From Neckera pumila (lineage: Eukaryota > Streptophyta > Bryopsida > Hypnales > Neckeraceae): a stretch of DNA of 64,000 nucleotides. The notes under the pieces were generated by a model. The model was given only the letters and a program-made list of their open reading frames with translations. It did not search any database and had not been told where the DNA came from. Of this stretch, positions 11,100 through 22,604 are shown in pieces (position 1 is the stretch's first letter; each line of letters begins with the position of its first letter). The stretch is taken from contig OZ018415.1 of the NCBI GenBank assembly GCA_963969595.1, forward strand, positions 22,635,782 through 22,699,781. Direction: 5' to 3'. The translations under genes and the position numbers were made by a program.

Positions 11100-13460
11100 A
11101 GAATCCAAAATTTTATTGACCTCCCACTCCATATTGCCTTCGGGAGTGATGATGGGTGGAGGTGGTCTTTGTTTGCGACCTGGAATGGTGTCGGGCCAAT
11201 ATTTCTCCAGCAAGGATACATGAAATACATTATGAATACGGAGAGTCTTAGGTAATTAAATTGATAGACTAAGTCAAATAATTTAGAAATAATGGAAAAT
11301 GGTCCCAAGAATTTGGATGCTAATTTTTTGGTCGGAGCTATCACAGAGATATTATCATGACAACGTAACACTTTTGTCACCTATTTGGAAAGAAGGCTGT
11401 AATTGTATGCCATGCTCATAGTTACGCTTGGCATGGTCTCTAGAGATTTTAATTATAGATTTAATTTCTTCATGTATTTCTTTGAGGAGTTGAATGTGGT
11501 CTTCCGTTGCTGGGACAATTGAAGTTGATGGCTTAGCAAATGACAACGCTGGATGGTACCCGTAAGTGGCGTAAAAGAGTGAGAGACCCGTAGCCGAGTG
11601 GACTGCATTATTATAGGCAAACTCTGCTATTGGAAGGAGGTCTGACCAATCGTCCTGTCGTCGGGTTGTGAAAATGCAGAGAAATTGCTCTAGCACTTGG
11701 TTTACTCTTTTGGTCTGGCCATCCGATTGTGGATGAAAAGCCGTCATTGGAGCAGGGCAAATGCAAAGAAGTTCATATAGCCGCTCCGTGAATTTAGAGA
11801 TAAAGACCGGTCCACGATCAGATATAATTTCGTCGGGGGTACTGTGATGTTTCCTTACATGGTGAAGGTATAGCGTTGCTGTGGCCGAGGAGTCAATTGT
11901 TTTGTTTGTCAGGATAAAGTGTGCTAATTTGGTATTTTTATTAACTACCACCATAATGGCGTCGAATCCTTTGCTATCCGGTAATTTGACCCCTAAAGGA
12001 CCAACATGCGTTTTTTGGCCATACAGAAATTTTGGGCAGGTATGTGTGACTAGAGATATCCATATTTGAGGCTAAAATTTTTATAGAAGGTGGGGACAAG
12101 GAATATCTTCATGTGTACCAAGTTTCATGACATTTCAAAATGCAAGTCAAAAGTTGTGACCTAATATGTTACTTTTTTTTGTAACTGGGCAGTTTGGGTA
12201 GATAAAAAAAAATCCTTTTTTCCAGAATTTTTTTTTTGAAATTGGTTCTCTACATCTATATATACTTAAAAATCTTTGAGTCATTCCATTTCAATCAATG
12301 AGTCAAAAATTATGAGGGTTTTTGGTTTGCGAGCAGTTATGGATTGTCTACTCTAAAAAAAACTTTGAAGTTGTTTATTTAACTCAATTTTCAATACTTT
12401 TGGAAAAAAATAAAATCCTAGGATGTAGATTGCTAATTACAACATTACAACCGTTGAGATTGGCATTTTTAAATTCCACAATTAAATTTTTAACAATTTA
12501 GTATTTTGAATTGTTTTCTACTTCTTTCTATTTACTATTTTTTCCCTATATGTTGTACAATTCCAAATGATGTGAAATTTTTCAAGCATACAGGCAACTT
12601 GTTTAGGAAACTGAATTCAAAGAAGCACCACCTTTATCGGCATTTGTTCATTGAGAAGTGAGCTTGCAAAGTGCAGCTGCCCAATTTTTTGCAGGATTGA
12701 AAAAATGATTTTCAAGACTTTGAATGCTTATATATTATGATCCGCATGGTGGAATTTTTTGAAACTTTTACCACATGTTTTCAAAATACCATACTACAAG
12801 ATCCTATGGTTACATGTGTCAAAAATTGTTTTTTTCCAAAAATTTGGTAGTTGTATTAGAAATGGCAATTTTGAAGTGTTTTTGGTGATTACATAGTCAT
12901 GTAACTTTAGGGGTTAACAATGAAATCGGCTGTGACCCGTTTCCATGGTGCATCCGCCGCCGAGACAGGTTGTAGCAAGCCATATCAGGCATGATGAGTG
13001 GGTTTTGAACGTTGGCATAGGTTGCAACCGTTGACATATCGATGAATGTACTTCCAAAATGTGGGCCAATAGAAAGTTCTTGAAACGAGATCCATGGTTT
13101 TTGCTCAACTTTGATGTCCTGCCGCTGGGGCGTCATGTCAAGACCGTAGTATTTGGCGTTGTATGTCCTCAACATCCAGTACAAAAATTGCATTTTGAAA
13201 ATAAAGTATGCCATTATTAAGTGTATAGTCTTGAAATCACCAGTGGATATTTACTGGTGCCCAGTCGGGGCCATTTGTAAAGAATGCTAATATGGGTGTA
13301 AGTGTCATATCCTGGCTCGTGGCTATCTTAATGTGGTCCATAATTTGAGCATTGGTCCAAATTGGCTTGCAGGCTTCCATGGCCGCTAACCGTAATAGCG
13401 GTTTAAATTCATTTGGGGAATCTTTGAGGATATCGAATCGCCTTGAAAGCATATCCACGT
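11100..13460 (-). pseudogene. Ty3/gypsy integrase, broken and interrupted
   Basis: The zinc-binding part retains CNLCQR around 13000. The catalytic core is recognisable: the first Asp in VTADFIV (just before the MITE), the second in ISDRGPVFIS and the Glu in VNQVLEQF. A piggyBac-type MITE (11986-12917) separates FIV from KLPDSKGFDAI. Removing it and one copy of the target tetranucleotide gives an uninterrupted alignment to the normal core. Several stops and frame changes elsewhere rule out function. Confidence 0.85.
11986..12917. mobile_element. piggyBac-type MITE, subfamily II, inside the gypsy integrase
   Basis: The left edge is TTGA (mutated TTAA) plus CCCCTAAAGGACC; the right edge is CTTTAGGGG plus TTAA. 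The element is 932 bp and non-coding, with the subfamily II landmark of a GTTTTTTGGCC, CAGAAATTTTGGGCAGGTA type next to the left end. The insertion lies between codons of the integrase core, so the host reading frame shows the pre-insertion sequence and supports a TTAA target. Confidence 0.9.
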
Positions 13461-13479
13461 GCCCATTTAACGTGCCAAG

Positions 13480-14031
13480 TCAATGGTGAACTTCAAAGTT
13501 GAATGCCGAGAGTTGTTTGAACCATCGAGCTTGCCGTCTATTGAGCTGCTTGGTTGTTAAAAAATGTTCAAGGTTCTTATGATCGGAAATCACCCGAATT
13601 TGGTGTGGAGACCCTTTCAGATAGACGCGCCATTCTTGAAATGCAAGCACAATGCTCAACAATTTCTTGTCGTATATATCATAGTTTTTTTCCATTGGTT
13701 GCATTTTAGAGCTTTAATATGTACATGGGTGTAAGTGCCCATTTTCCCCGCGTTGTGACAAAGTAGCCTCCGTAGCATTATCGGAGGCGTGAGTTTCCAC
13801 CTCAAAAGGACGTTCAAAATTAAGGTGTATCAACACAAGAGCCTTAGTGAAGCAGGACCGGAGTTCTTGAAACACCTCATCTGCTGAAGAAGTCCATTCA
13901 AAACATTGATCTTTGCGTCTTAATGAAGTAAGAGGAACAGTGATCTTGGAATAGTCACAGATAAAGCGACGATAAAAGTTAGCAAAACCAAGGAAAGCTT
14001 GGACCTCTTTTATGGTCTTTGGGGTGGCCAT
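13480..14031 (-). pseudogene. Ty3/gypsy RNase H segment
   Basis: The minus strand reads [20 protein letters not shown], the standard junction between reverse transcriptase and RNase H, followed by an RNase H region with [20 protein letters not shown] and [15 protein letters not shown] stop near 13710 splits the region into two frames. No full-length domain remains. Confidence 0.85.
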
Positions 14032-14086
14032 TCTTGAATTGCTTGGACCTTATCTTGACACATCTCCAAACCATTTTGTAAAACCA

Positions 14087-14940
14087 TCATTCCCAAAAAT
14101 TCCATAGAAGTTTGGTGAAATTGACATTTAGATGCCTTGGCGAGAAGTCCATGTTGAATTGCCAATGCAAGTGTTGTAAAACCTCTCGGACAATTTCTTG
14201 ATGTTCTTTTAAATCTTTTGAAAATATAAGAATATCGTCTAAATAGATTACCACTAAAATGTCTAGTAGATCATAAAATATATTTTGCATTTGAGGTGAA
14301 ACTGGGCAGGGGCATTGGTGAGCCCAAATGGCATCACTAAATATTCAAATAATCCATAGCGAGTTTTAAAAGCCGTCTTAATTTCATGGCCCATTGCCAT
14401 TTGTACTCGATGATACGGTTGCTTTATATCTAATTTTGTAAATATCCTTGATCCCGCCAACTGATCCGTTAAATCAAGAATGAGAGGCAAAAGGTACCGG
14501 TTTTTGATTGTGACCTGATTCAAGTTCCTATAATCGACACAAACACGGATGGATCCATCCTTTTTTTGAGCAAACACAATGGGAGCTGAGCCTGGAGATT
14601 TAGAATGTCAAATCCAACCTTTGCCTAAATTTTCCTCTAAGTCTCGTCGAAGTTCTTCCAACTCTACCGGGGACATTGGCCGTAATCCGGTATTACGAGG
14701 TTCTTGCCCCTCCTTGAATTCTATTTTCATATCCGACCTACTATGATTGGGTAATTCATTGGAGGCTTTTTCACTAAAGACATCTAACAAACCTTGATAC
14801 TCTTTTGGGATTTGTTGAAGCTGCTCTTTGGTCTTGTCTCCATTAGCTAATTCCAAGATCTCTAGCACATACAACTCAGCTTCTTTTGCCGATAGGCAGA
14901 ATGTAGGTGTTGACACTAGGGCATGCTTTGGTGCCACCAA
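14087..14940 (-). pseudogene. Ty3/gypsy reverse transcriptase
   Basis: Recognisable motifs in order are [50 protein letters not shown] and the catalytic IYLDDILIFSKD. A frameshift after the [11 protein letters not shown] block separates the YLDD box, and a stop lies near 14610. This is the RNA-dependent DNA polymerase of the retrotransposon, inactive as it stands. Confidence 0.9.
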
Positions 14941-15399
14941 TTGCGATTGGCCGGGCTTCGTCAGCTAGGCTAGCTGGCCGAGCTTGCCAAGGGCTTCCTC
15001 CTTTGCAATTTGCGAGTTCCCTTTCTGAGAAATCATAACGAGTCTTCCCTTTCCAGATTGCGTGATTGGCACCGTGCCAATCTGGGACCTTAGACGGATG
15101 CGACCTCCCTCTATTCTTTGGAGTTGGAATGCCTTTGGCCCTCCCACTATGGAGCTTGAGACTGGTACTGTTGGTTGCAAGCAGTGCTGCTTGCAGTATT
15201 TTGAGTCAAAGATCACTTGATTCTAGGGCCAGCGAATTGTGGGGTTGTGACGCACCAACCACAGTGTCCCCAAAATACATTGGTAGCAACCAATATTGGT
15301 GAGGTCAGCAACCATGGTTTTGCAATGGTTCCCCACTGTCAAGTTAAATATTGCTTCGTGAGTAATAAGGCCAGAGTTTATAACTCTAGAATCTATAAC

Positions 15400-15560
15400 C
15401 CGGACTTCTCGTGGAGTTAACTTGGCTCGAATTTTGGCACCACACTTTTGAGCAAAATCTCAATGCATAAAGATGCTGGTAGCTCCTGAGTCTACTAAAG
15501 TTGTCGCCGTGAACGAATTAATACGGGCGTCCACCGTTAGATGTGCTCCCAATTCCGTGG
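15400..15560 (-). pseudogene. Ty3/gypsy aspartic protease remnant
   Basis: The minus strand shows TATTLVDSGATSIFMH, the retropepsin active-site loop (D-S-G; the DSGA codons lie at 15481-15492), followed at once by a stop and then DFAQKCGAKI in the same frame. Position between the Gag knuckle and reverse transcriptase is as expected. Confidence 0.8.
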
Positions 15561-15675
15561 TCGCACGCAAATAGTGTGGCGTGGTGTCTCCATCCAGCTG
15601 CCACAGTTGTTGAGATGGGGAAGGAGATTGCACTTGCCGCCGTTTGAGGTGCGCCCGGGTACCTAATAAATGGCT

Positions 15676-16703
15676 TCAGTCGCGGGCTTGACTTTTTCCC
15701 GCTCCACTGCTTGCATCCTCCTCTACCCCCATAATTGCAAGGGAAAAGGGTTTGGAAGGGTTGGTGGGGCATTTTGCCCATATGTGCCTAGACAACCCAC
15801 AACCCCAACACTTTCCCTGCCTCTGATACTCTAAGCGATCCGCCGCTGTCTTTGCCATAGCAGTTGTTGTAGAGACGGCGTCAATGTACATTGGCACCGG
15901 CCCAGTAATTCTTGAAGTGGCTTGGTATCGCCCGATATGATCTCGTGGATGCGCTGCGGGCCCTAGTGGACGTTGATTTTGGCGACGAGTCCACAAGCGT
16001 TCATCAATCCGCAAGGCCATTGCCATCCATTCATGTAGCCGACGCGGTTAGTTCTCCGCGATGGCAACCAAATCAAGAATCTCCTCCTTCAACCCTCCAG
16101 GAAATTGCGCCACCAAACTTGGCTCATTCCAGTCCACTTGAGCTGCATATTCATTAAAAATAGAGATATATGTGGCTATTGGCCCCGTTTGTCGAATTCT
16201 CCCCAACCAATCTTCCGCCGTGCTCTTGGGACCAATATCTCCGTAAACCACAATAACCGCCTCTCAAAATGCATTATAGTCAACCAATAATTTGTGAGGC
16301 CGCCCCTCGTCTAACGCTTGAAGGATCCGCATCACCCAATTCTGTGCTGCGCCACTCATATATAAAAGTGCATAAGCAATTTTATCTTTGTCATAACAAT
16401 AAGCTCGTGGCTTACCTCAGAACACCAGGCGCAGTTGAACTAACCACTTGTAGACTTCTCCGCCCTTTTTCCCCGCAAACTTGTCCGGTGTCGCAACCTT
16501 TGAGTCTTGGCTTTCAAAATCCTCACCGTTGCCTCCTTGGGACTTCGGTCGTATCGGATCGTTTAATCCTCTGGATGCAGATGAGGAGGCCGGCCTCAGC
16601 CTCAGCCTCGCCGCAGCATGCTCCGTAATCTGCTGCACAAGGTGAGGGATCACCATCTGGAGTACCGCTTGCACTTGCTACTGGATAAAATTCATCCACT
16701 CAT
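15676..16703 (-). pseudogene. Ty3/gypsy Gag, broken
   Basis: Three minus-strand frames together make a Gag-like protein. They include PDKFAGKKGGEVYKWLVQL-type capsid sequence, EDWLGRIRQTGPIATYISIF, and a CCHC zinc knuckle CWGCGLSRHIWAKC (about 15769-15810; spacing C-x2-C-x4-H-x4-C). Frame changes and stops separate the parts. Upstream of about 16740 no primer-binding site or 5' LTR is visible. Confidence 0.8.
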
Positions 16704-18513
16704 GCCTAAACTCAACACAAAAAAACGAGCTATAAACTACACTACACCACTTAAGTTTCAAAAATTCCACAAGGCGGAGTTTAACTTGGAATTTGATGAA
16801 ACCACCGCCTTTAGGTTTGTATTGTAGTCTATTTTGTAGATATTAATTTTTTTTTTCAATCAATTCAAAATCTGAGAACAAAAAGCTCAAAAAACAGGGG
16901 CAGTGACCAAAAAATGGTCGCTTGGGTCCTTAGGGGTTAATGTGATGTGTTTCAACAGTGCACCCGTCGTGAAATTGTTGTATTCTACTCTTGCTAGCCT
17001 TTTCCCATTCATAACCGTGTTTGCATTTCAACCATTTTTTCTTGCTTAACTTTGTGATTTTGAGACTTCTATGTCATCCATGCTTGACAAGAAGGAATTA
17101 TTTTAATTTTGTGACTTCAAATGTTCTTATTTACAAAGTGTAAGTGTGTTTGAAACATGTCTTATCATTCTTGATTTATAGTATGTGATGTACAATACAA
17201 AATCTGTGAAGTCTGACTCTAAACCCATTTTTATTTCCAACTGAAAGCAATTTCAAATTGTTCCTTTACTTCACATTTTTTGCTGATGTAAGCAGTTTTG
17301 GGTTTTTTCTCCTTACCAAATTTTTTTTGGCTCAAGGTAGGGTAAGGTTTATTCTCCTTCCCTAGATTTTTCAAATTGAAGTAGTTTGAATTTTAATACC
17401 TTCCCATTTGGGGGGCTCAAAGTAGTTTAAGGTATTTTTTCCCTTCCCCTTTTTTTTGGCTCAAGGTAGTTGCCCAAAGGTAGTTTGTGACTTTTTTCCT
17501 TCCCATTTTTTTGGTGGCTTCAGATAGTTTTTTTATTTTTGGGCTTCTAAATTTATTCCATGCCATTTGTTTTTGTCTTTAATCTTGGTATGTGCCTTTT
17601 TCACTTTACTTTCTTTCTTTATAATGAAGTTAGGGTATTAAAAAATGCCCTTCCTTGCAAATTTGAAGTAATGATACGGGGACCTAAAAAACCATGAATT
17701 CCAAATTTAGGTAATAATAGGGACCATTTAATTGGCCTGGGATATCTAAATGCCCCCCTAAAAAAAACACCTAGCTACACGTGATATCTAAAGGGCCACA
17801 TAGAGTGACCCCCCCGTGGACTAGATTTTATGACTTTGAACATTTCTAACTTTAATTTTTTGCACTACAGAGTATTGAGCTTTTAATCTTTATAGTGGAA
17901 AAATGAATTAAGAGTTTGGGGGAAAAAAAATCCAAAAAAAATTAATTTTCATTATTAAAAAATTGTTAAGTAGAAGTAGGTACGAGATAGAACGAAAGTC
18001 TAAAATATCAATATCTTTTATATGGAATCAAAAAACACTAATTCCAATTATTAAATTGTTCTAATAAAATAACTAGATCTTGTGGAACTTCTTTTTTTGA
18101 AAAATTTGAAAAATTGCATTTGAAAATGAACCCTACAAGTTATTTTTTTCAGGAAGATGCTTTAAGTGCCCAAAAAACAAGATCGTCCATAACTTTTTTA
18201 TAACAAATCCAAATGAAATGAATCAAATCTTCTTAGATAGACAAAAATATAATTTATAAGAAAAAAGAATTAAAAAGAATTAAGAAAATAAACTACAAAT
18301 TTTTTTTGCTGCCTCACGTCCCCTGTTTTGAGCTTATTTGGGCATAACTTTTTTTCCTGGGCACCAATTGAAAAAAGAACTATATTTCCATGAAGCTTAG
18401 TAGTTTTCCTATCTTCAAAAAGTTTCAAAAAATCATGACAAAAATTCAGCCCGTAGGTACCTGCCTAAAACCCCATTTGTCCCTCGAAGGGACAATGGTC
18501 CTATAGGGGTTAA

Positions 18514-19347
18514 AACATCTACGAAGAAATTTTTGACCCCTCATAACTTTTGCAAATAGTATCCAAATGTCGCGATCTTTGGTGTATTGGAACCTCCATT
18601 CAATTGCCAACAACAAAATATGAAAATCTGACAAGTCTAATAATAGTAAATATGCACAATAGCAGAAAAAACGGTGGATTTGGAGGGGCCCAATGCCCAC
18701 CTTAAGGGATACTGGCCATTACCTAATATTAATGGCCATTACAAAGCCTAATGCAAGTACCATCTCCAAGAAGGTTTCAGAACAAGCTCCTTCTAGAAGC
18801 CTTTCACTGCCTTTGCAGTTTTGCAATTTTACTCCGGCGCACAGCCTTGCTTCTTTCTCGTACATTCTAGTGACACAGGAAAGTCGCCAATCTTAGGACT
18901 AGAATCTTGTTTGTGAAGCCCACTCTTTTGTGTACTTCCTACGAAAGAAGGTGAGCATCCTCCATGGCATTGAAGCATTGATAGCAGCGTGAACAGAGTT
19001 GCCATCAAACCATTAGATTTTCAATGGGTAGATGCAATGAAGTTGGTCAGTGCAATGAGAATACATCTCAAAGTAGAAGTGTTGCACACAGATAGGCTTG
19101 CTTATAAGTAGAGCTTTGAAGTAGCTTAACAAGTGTGAGATTAAGTTTGGATCACTATGAAGCTTTGGCAAGCTACTAGTGGATAATGAGAATCACCCAT
19201 TACAAGATAGTATACAAAGTCGATGGAGAATAACTTCATTTTTTTGGCATTTGTGATGAGTTGTGGGGTTGCTGTTGAACAGATTGTGTCACTGTTCTGA
19301 GGTACAGTGAGTCCTAAAATGTTTGCAAGTTGGATTTACACTTACCT
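18514..19347. other. Intergenic DNA, no gene recognised
   Basis: Short frames only, none with a known motif. Codon-like composition around 18690-18900 is slightly GC-richer but gives no recognisable protein. Confidence 0.3.
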
Positions 19348-19536
19348 ATGGGCAATTGCATTAAAATGGTGATATTTTCTTTAAATGGCGTGAAAACAGT
19401 TCAGTACAGCCATTCACAATCCTATCCTAGATGATTCAAAACAGCCATTATGAAATCTATGCCTATCCTAGATGGTGAAAATAGCACACTATCAACGTGG
19501 CACTTGGAATACCGCCATTTTAATGAAATTGCCCAT
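19348..19536. mobile_element. Small TIR element (MITE), copy 1
   Basis: ATGGGCAATTGCATTAAAAT at the left is matched inverted at the right (ATTTTAATGAAATTGCCCAT), a terminal repeat of about 22 bp with one mismatch. The interior shares GAAATCTAT..CCTAGATGGT and GGCAC..GGAATACC blocks with the copy at 29440-29590. Non-coding, 189 bp. Confidence 0.7.
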
Positions 19537-21671
19537 AACTTCAAGTGTGACACCATTCATAGATATTAGTTTGAGGATGAACACCTGCTTCAAGCTTATG
19601 TTGCTGTGGTGTAGCCATGGTGCAATCATTGTCTGAATAACTGGACATGACTGAATTAGGATTCCACAAGAGTCGGATTGTTGAGGTGCAATCCTATACT
19701 TGCAGGTCAGTTTTGTAAGCAACATTTGAAGCATGTAATAAACAAGCAAATTTGAAGAATATCCAAAAAGCAAAGGTATTTTGATTGAAACTCTTTTCGC
19801 TCTTCTTGAACTATGAAACTCATGAATTAATAAACTGTGAAAATGAAAAATGTCATTTTGTACAGACTCTTGGATACATTTGCTTGGATTGGCGGAGACT
19901 CTGAGAGTTTTCAACTGAATTTCAAGCAAAACTAATATAGGTAAGATACTTGTACTTGTGTTAAATGAAATAATCCACCTTACTCTCATTCGGGGGTCTG
20001 CTATTTGGATCATTTGGATCTCATGTAATAGCAAAGTGTTTGGTCATTTCTTTAATCGACCTTTGTAATCGACATCATTGTAATCGACCTTTCTTTAATC
20101 ATTTTTATTGATCTTTGTAGCTATAAATACATGTTCGATTATAGTGTGATTGTGGTCTGTGATTACAGTATCAAGGGATAGTTTTCATCCTCATCCAAAT
20201 TTCAGATATCAGCTAAACTTGAGCAATATATCATCCAATTAAAAACATGCGTTCTTGATGTGGCGTTTCAAACTTTGCAATTGTTCCTAGAGTTCATGTA
20301 TTGTGTGGTAATAGGGAAGGCTGTTGCCTTGTATTTGGATTTGTATGGTAAAAAGCAGGTTTACTCACATTAGGACATAGCTCACACTAGAATGTTGCTT
20401 GTAGTTGTCTAGCAGCTCTAGGGGCAATACTTGAGTTGGAAATCATTTCCTTTGTGTTGTACTATAGAAGCTTGTCAATTGAGGGCTGGAGCTATTCCAT
20501 GGGTGAGTTTGCTAAATTCAATGTGCAATGATTGGCGGATTGGTTCTAGAATTTGACTGAATGAATAAATGGTTGCAATGTTGTAGGGATGATCAAACTT
20601 GGGAATCATTGCAGCCAAAGGATTTATACCTCTCACCAGAAGAGTAGGGCAAGGTTGTGGACATTGATGAGCTATACATTCTCAAGAAGAGCGGTGGAGA
20701 AAGCTAGACTTCATATTTTACCTATTTTGGGTTTCTCATGGTGTTAAGTGTTCTTTGATGAGGCCTAAGATTGAATGTCTTATTAATTTACAAGGTAAGA
20801 TAAGACCCCAAAACACTTTATGTGAAGCTTTGCATTTGTTATCTTCTCAATAGTATGGCATTGCATTTGAAATTGCAATGTGCAAATTCATTTGTGGTTA
20901 AATCTTGAGACTGGGGATAGTCAGTGATGTACATGGTGAATATCATAGATACAACCAATTGCAACATATATCTAAATGTTCCACTTGAAACACTCATTTA
21001 ATTGTGTTCATAGTGATTGACATTAGCTACTAGTGAAGTTTGAATTCTATTGCATTCTATTGAATTATTGGCTCTTGGAGGCATGGATTTTCACTTTGAT
21101 TTGAAGTATTTAAGAGGCACATCATTGTATGTACAATAAATCTTTGGAGTGTCACCTTTTGTTGAATATATTCTATTGATAGAGGGCAATGGCAGAGCTC
21201 CATTAGTGGTCATTACTTCGTTAGCCAATATTAAGTAGTGTATTAACTTGGGCAAAGGGATTGAGTTGAATATTTCTAAGGGGTACCAAGTTTAATCTTG
21301 CAACTGCCTTGAAATTAAAATGCCTCTGTATTGCAAATTATTACAACTAGAGTCAAATAATAGTTCCAATATTTTATTTAGCACTAGTTTCTATGAGTGA
21401 AATTTTATGTTCATATTTAGCCTTAGATTTCTAGAAGGACAAGACCTATCACCAAGGTACTTTACCAAAAATGATTTGATTTTTGGGGCAATAGGTGCAT
21501 TCTTCATTTCCACAATGATTTGGAAAGTTATCCATTGGCTACTTTTTGGCTATAGCGGCCTCAAGAGGTTAATTAGTCAATGAATAGAATGCATCAAATG
21601 AATTTATAGCTCCTTTGGTATAGCAAATGCTCCTTAATTTAACCCAACTTTATCCTAGTCCTTTTTATTTA
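19537..21671. other. Intergenic DNA, no gene recognised
   Basis: A 180-codon minus-strand frame (19492-20034) overlaps the MITE and shows no known domain, so I do not call it a gene. A segment near 19995-20040 (CATTTGGATCTCATGTAATA) resembles one near 42025-42060, so at least part is dispersed repeat. Confidence 0.35.
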
Positions 21672-22604
21672 TTAACCCCTAAAGGACCGAGGTGATTTTC
21701 CTACCAAAAAACATTCAAAACTGTCATTTCTATTGCAGAGAGAAAAGAGTTTAAATAATTGTTATATTTTGTGCATATCCAACCGTAAGATCTTATACTT
21801 GACTAGTATATGAATATGTGGAAGAAATTTCAGAAACTTTGACCACGTAGATTGCAAGATATGTGCATTTAAAGTGAAGAAAACAAGTTTTTTTCCACCT
21901 TGCTTGACTAGATTTTTTGGCTTTGAATCTTTTTAGTTCAATTTTTTTGCACTATTGATTTCGATTTTCTACTTATTTATGTTAAGTAGTTGAGTTGAGA
22001 ATCTACCAAAAAAATTTAGGAAAAAAATCACTTATTTTTCACTCATTAAAAAATTGTTAAGTAGAGGTGGGTACAAGATTGAAGAAAAAACTAAATTGTT
22101 AATAGCTTTTAGACGGAATTGAATCACAATAATCCCAACGGTGAGATTGTTCTAGCAAGAAAATCTAACCCTATCTAACAAAAAAATTTGAAAAATTTGA
22201 AAAATTGCATTCAAAAATGAATTCTACAACTTATTTTTTCAAGAAGATGTTTAGATTGCCCAAAAAACTAAGATTGTCCATAACTTCCTCATTATTAGTC
22301 CAAATTGAATGAAACAAAGCTTCACATGTAGACAAAAATATAATCTTTGAGGGAAAAATTCGAAAAAAATTATTTTGACTTTTTGTGATTTTTTTGGGCT
22401 GCCCGCAAAATTCCAATTTTACTTATTGTGCCATAACTTTTGCTCCCGGGCATCAATTAAAATAAAAATTATATATTCACAAAGATCTTGCAAAAATACA
22501 CAACCTCTAAAAATGCCAAAAAATATTACTAAAAATTGAGATCGTAGGAACCTGCCCGGACCCAAATTGTCCCCCGAGGGGACAACCGGTCCTTTAGGGG
22601 TTAA
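21672..22604. mobile_element. piggyBac-type MITE, subfamily I, complete copy
   Basis: A clean TTAA on both sides, ends CCCCTAAAGGACC and GGTCCTTTAGGGG, 933 bp, no coding capacity. This is the best-preserved subfamily I copy and shows the subterminal palindrome TTGTCCCCCGAGGGGACAA next to the right end. Interior blocks match those at 4921-5846 and 17827-18513 in the same order. Confidence 0.93.

Larger units (their letters stand above)
8848..16740 (-). mobile_element. Decayed Ty3/gypsy chromovirus-type retrotransposon
   Basis: On the minus strand the domain order is Gag with CCHC knuckle, protease, reverse transcriptase, RNase H, integrase, chromodomain, polypurine tract, LTR. This order with a C-terminal chromodomain marks a plant chromovirus. 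The frame is broken many times, a 5' LTR is not visible, and two younger elements sit in it (CACTA at 9147-10430 and a TTAA MITE at 11986-12917). It lies within the MITE 8451-16940. The right boundary is approximate. Confidence 0.9.
8451..16940. mobile_element. piggyBac-type MITE, divergent, split by a Ty3/gypsy element
   Basis: The left edge is TTAA plus TCCCTAATGACCC; the right edge is GGTCCTTAGGGG plus TTAA. The left part (8451 to about 8847) keeps the ACCATAGGATCTTGA and TTGACTGCATGATCTAGGAGAT blocks of the family. The right part (roughly 16840-16940) keeps AAAGCTCAAAAAACAGGGG. The sum is shorter than the family norm, so some sequence was lost where the retrotransposon entered. Confidence 0.7.
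8153..17818. mobile_element. TIR DNA transposon with 8-bp target duplication, superfamily unresolved
   Basis: The left end CACGAGGGGGTCACT and the inverted right end CACGGGGGGGTCACT make terminal repeats of about 15 bp, flanked by a perfect 8-bp duplication GACTAGAT inside a piggyBac-type MITE. Its own sequence is only 8153-8450 and 16941-17818 (about 1.2 kb, non-coding); the rest is later nested insertions. Eight-bp duplications are known for hAT and some rarer superfamilies, but CACG ends are not the usual hAT form, so I leave the class open. Confidence 0.75.
7910..18513. mobile_element. piggyBac-type MITE, subfamily I, split by a 9.7-kb insertion
   Basis: The left part (7910-8152) begins TTAA then ACCTCTAAAGGACC; the right part (17827-18513) ends GGTCCTATAGGGG then TTAA. 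Together they make about 930 bp, the standard size of the family, and the internal landmarks run in the normal order across the join. The split is caused by the TIR element at 8153-18 kb, with GACTAGAT duplicated on both sides (8145-8152 and 17819-17826). This is the oldest layer of the local nest. Confidence 0.85.

Noticed and set aside
19492..20034. 180-codon minus-strand gene
   Set aside because: It overlaps a MITE end, shows no known domain and has the composition of random AT-rich DNA.
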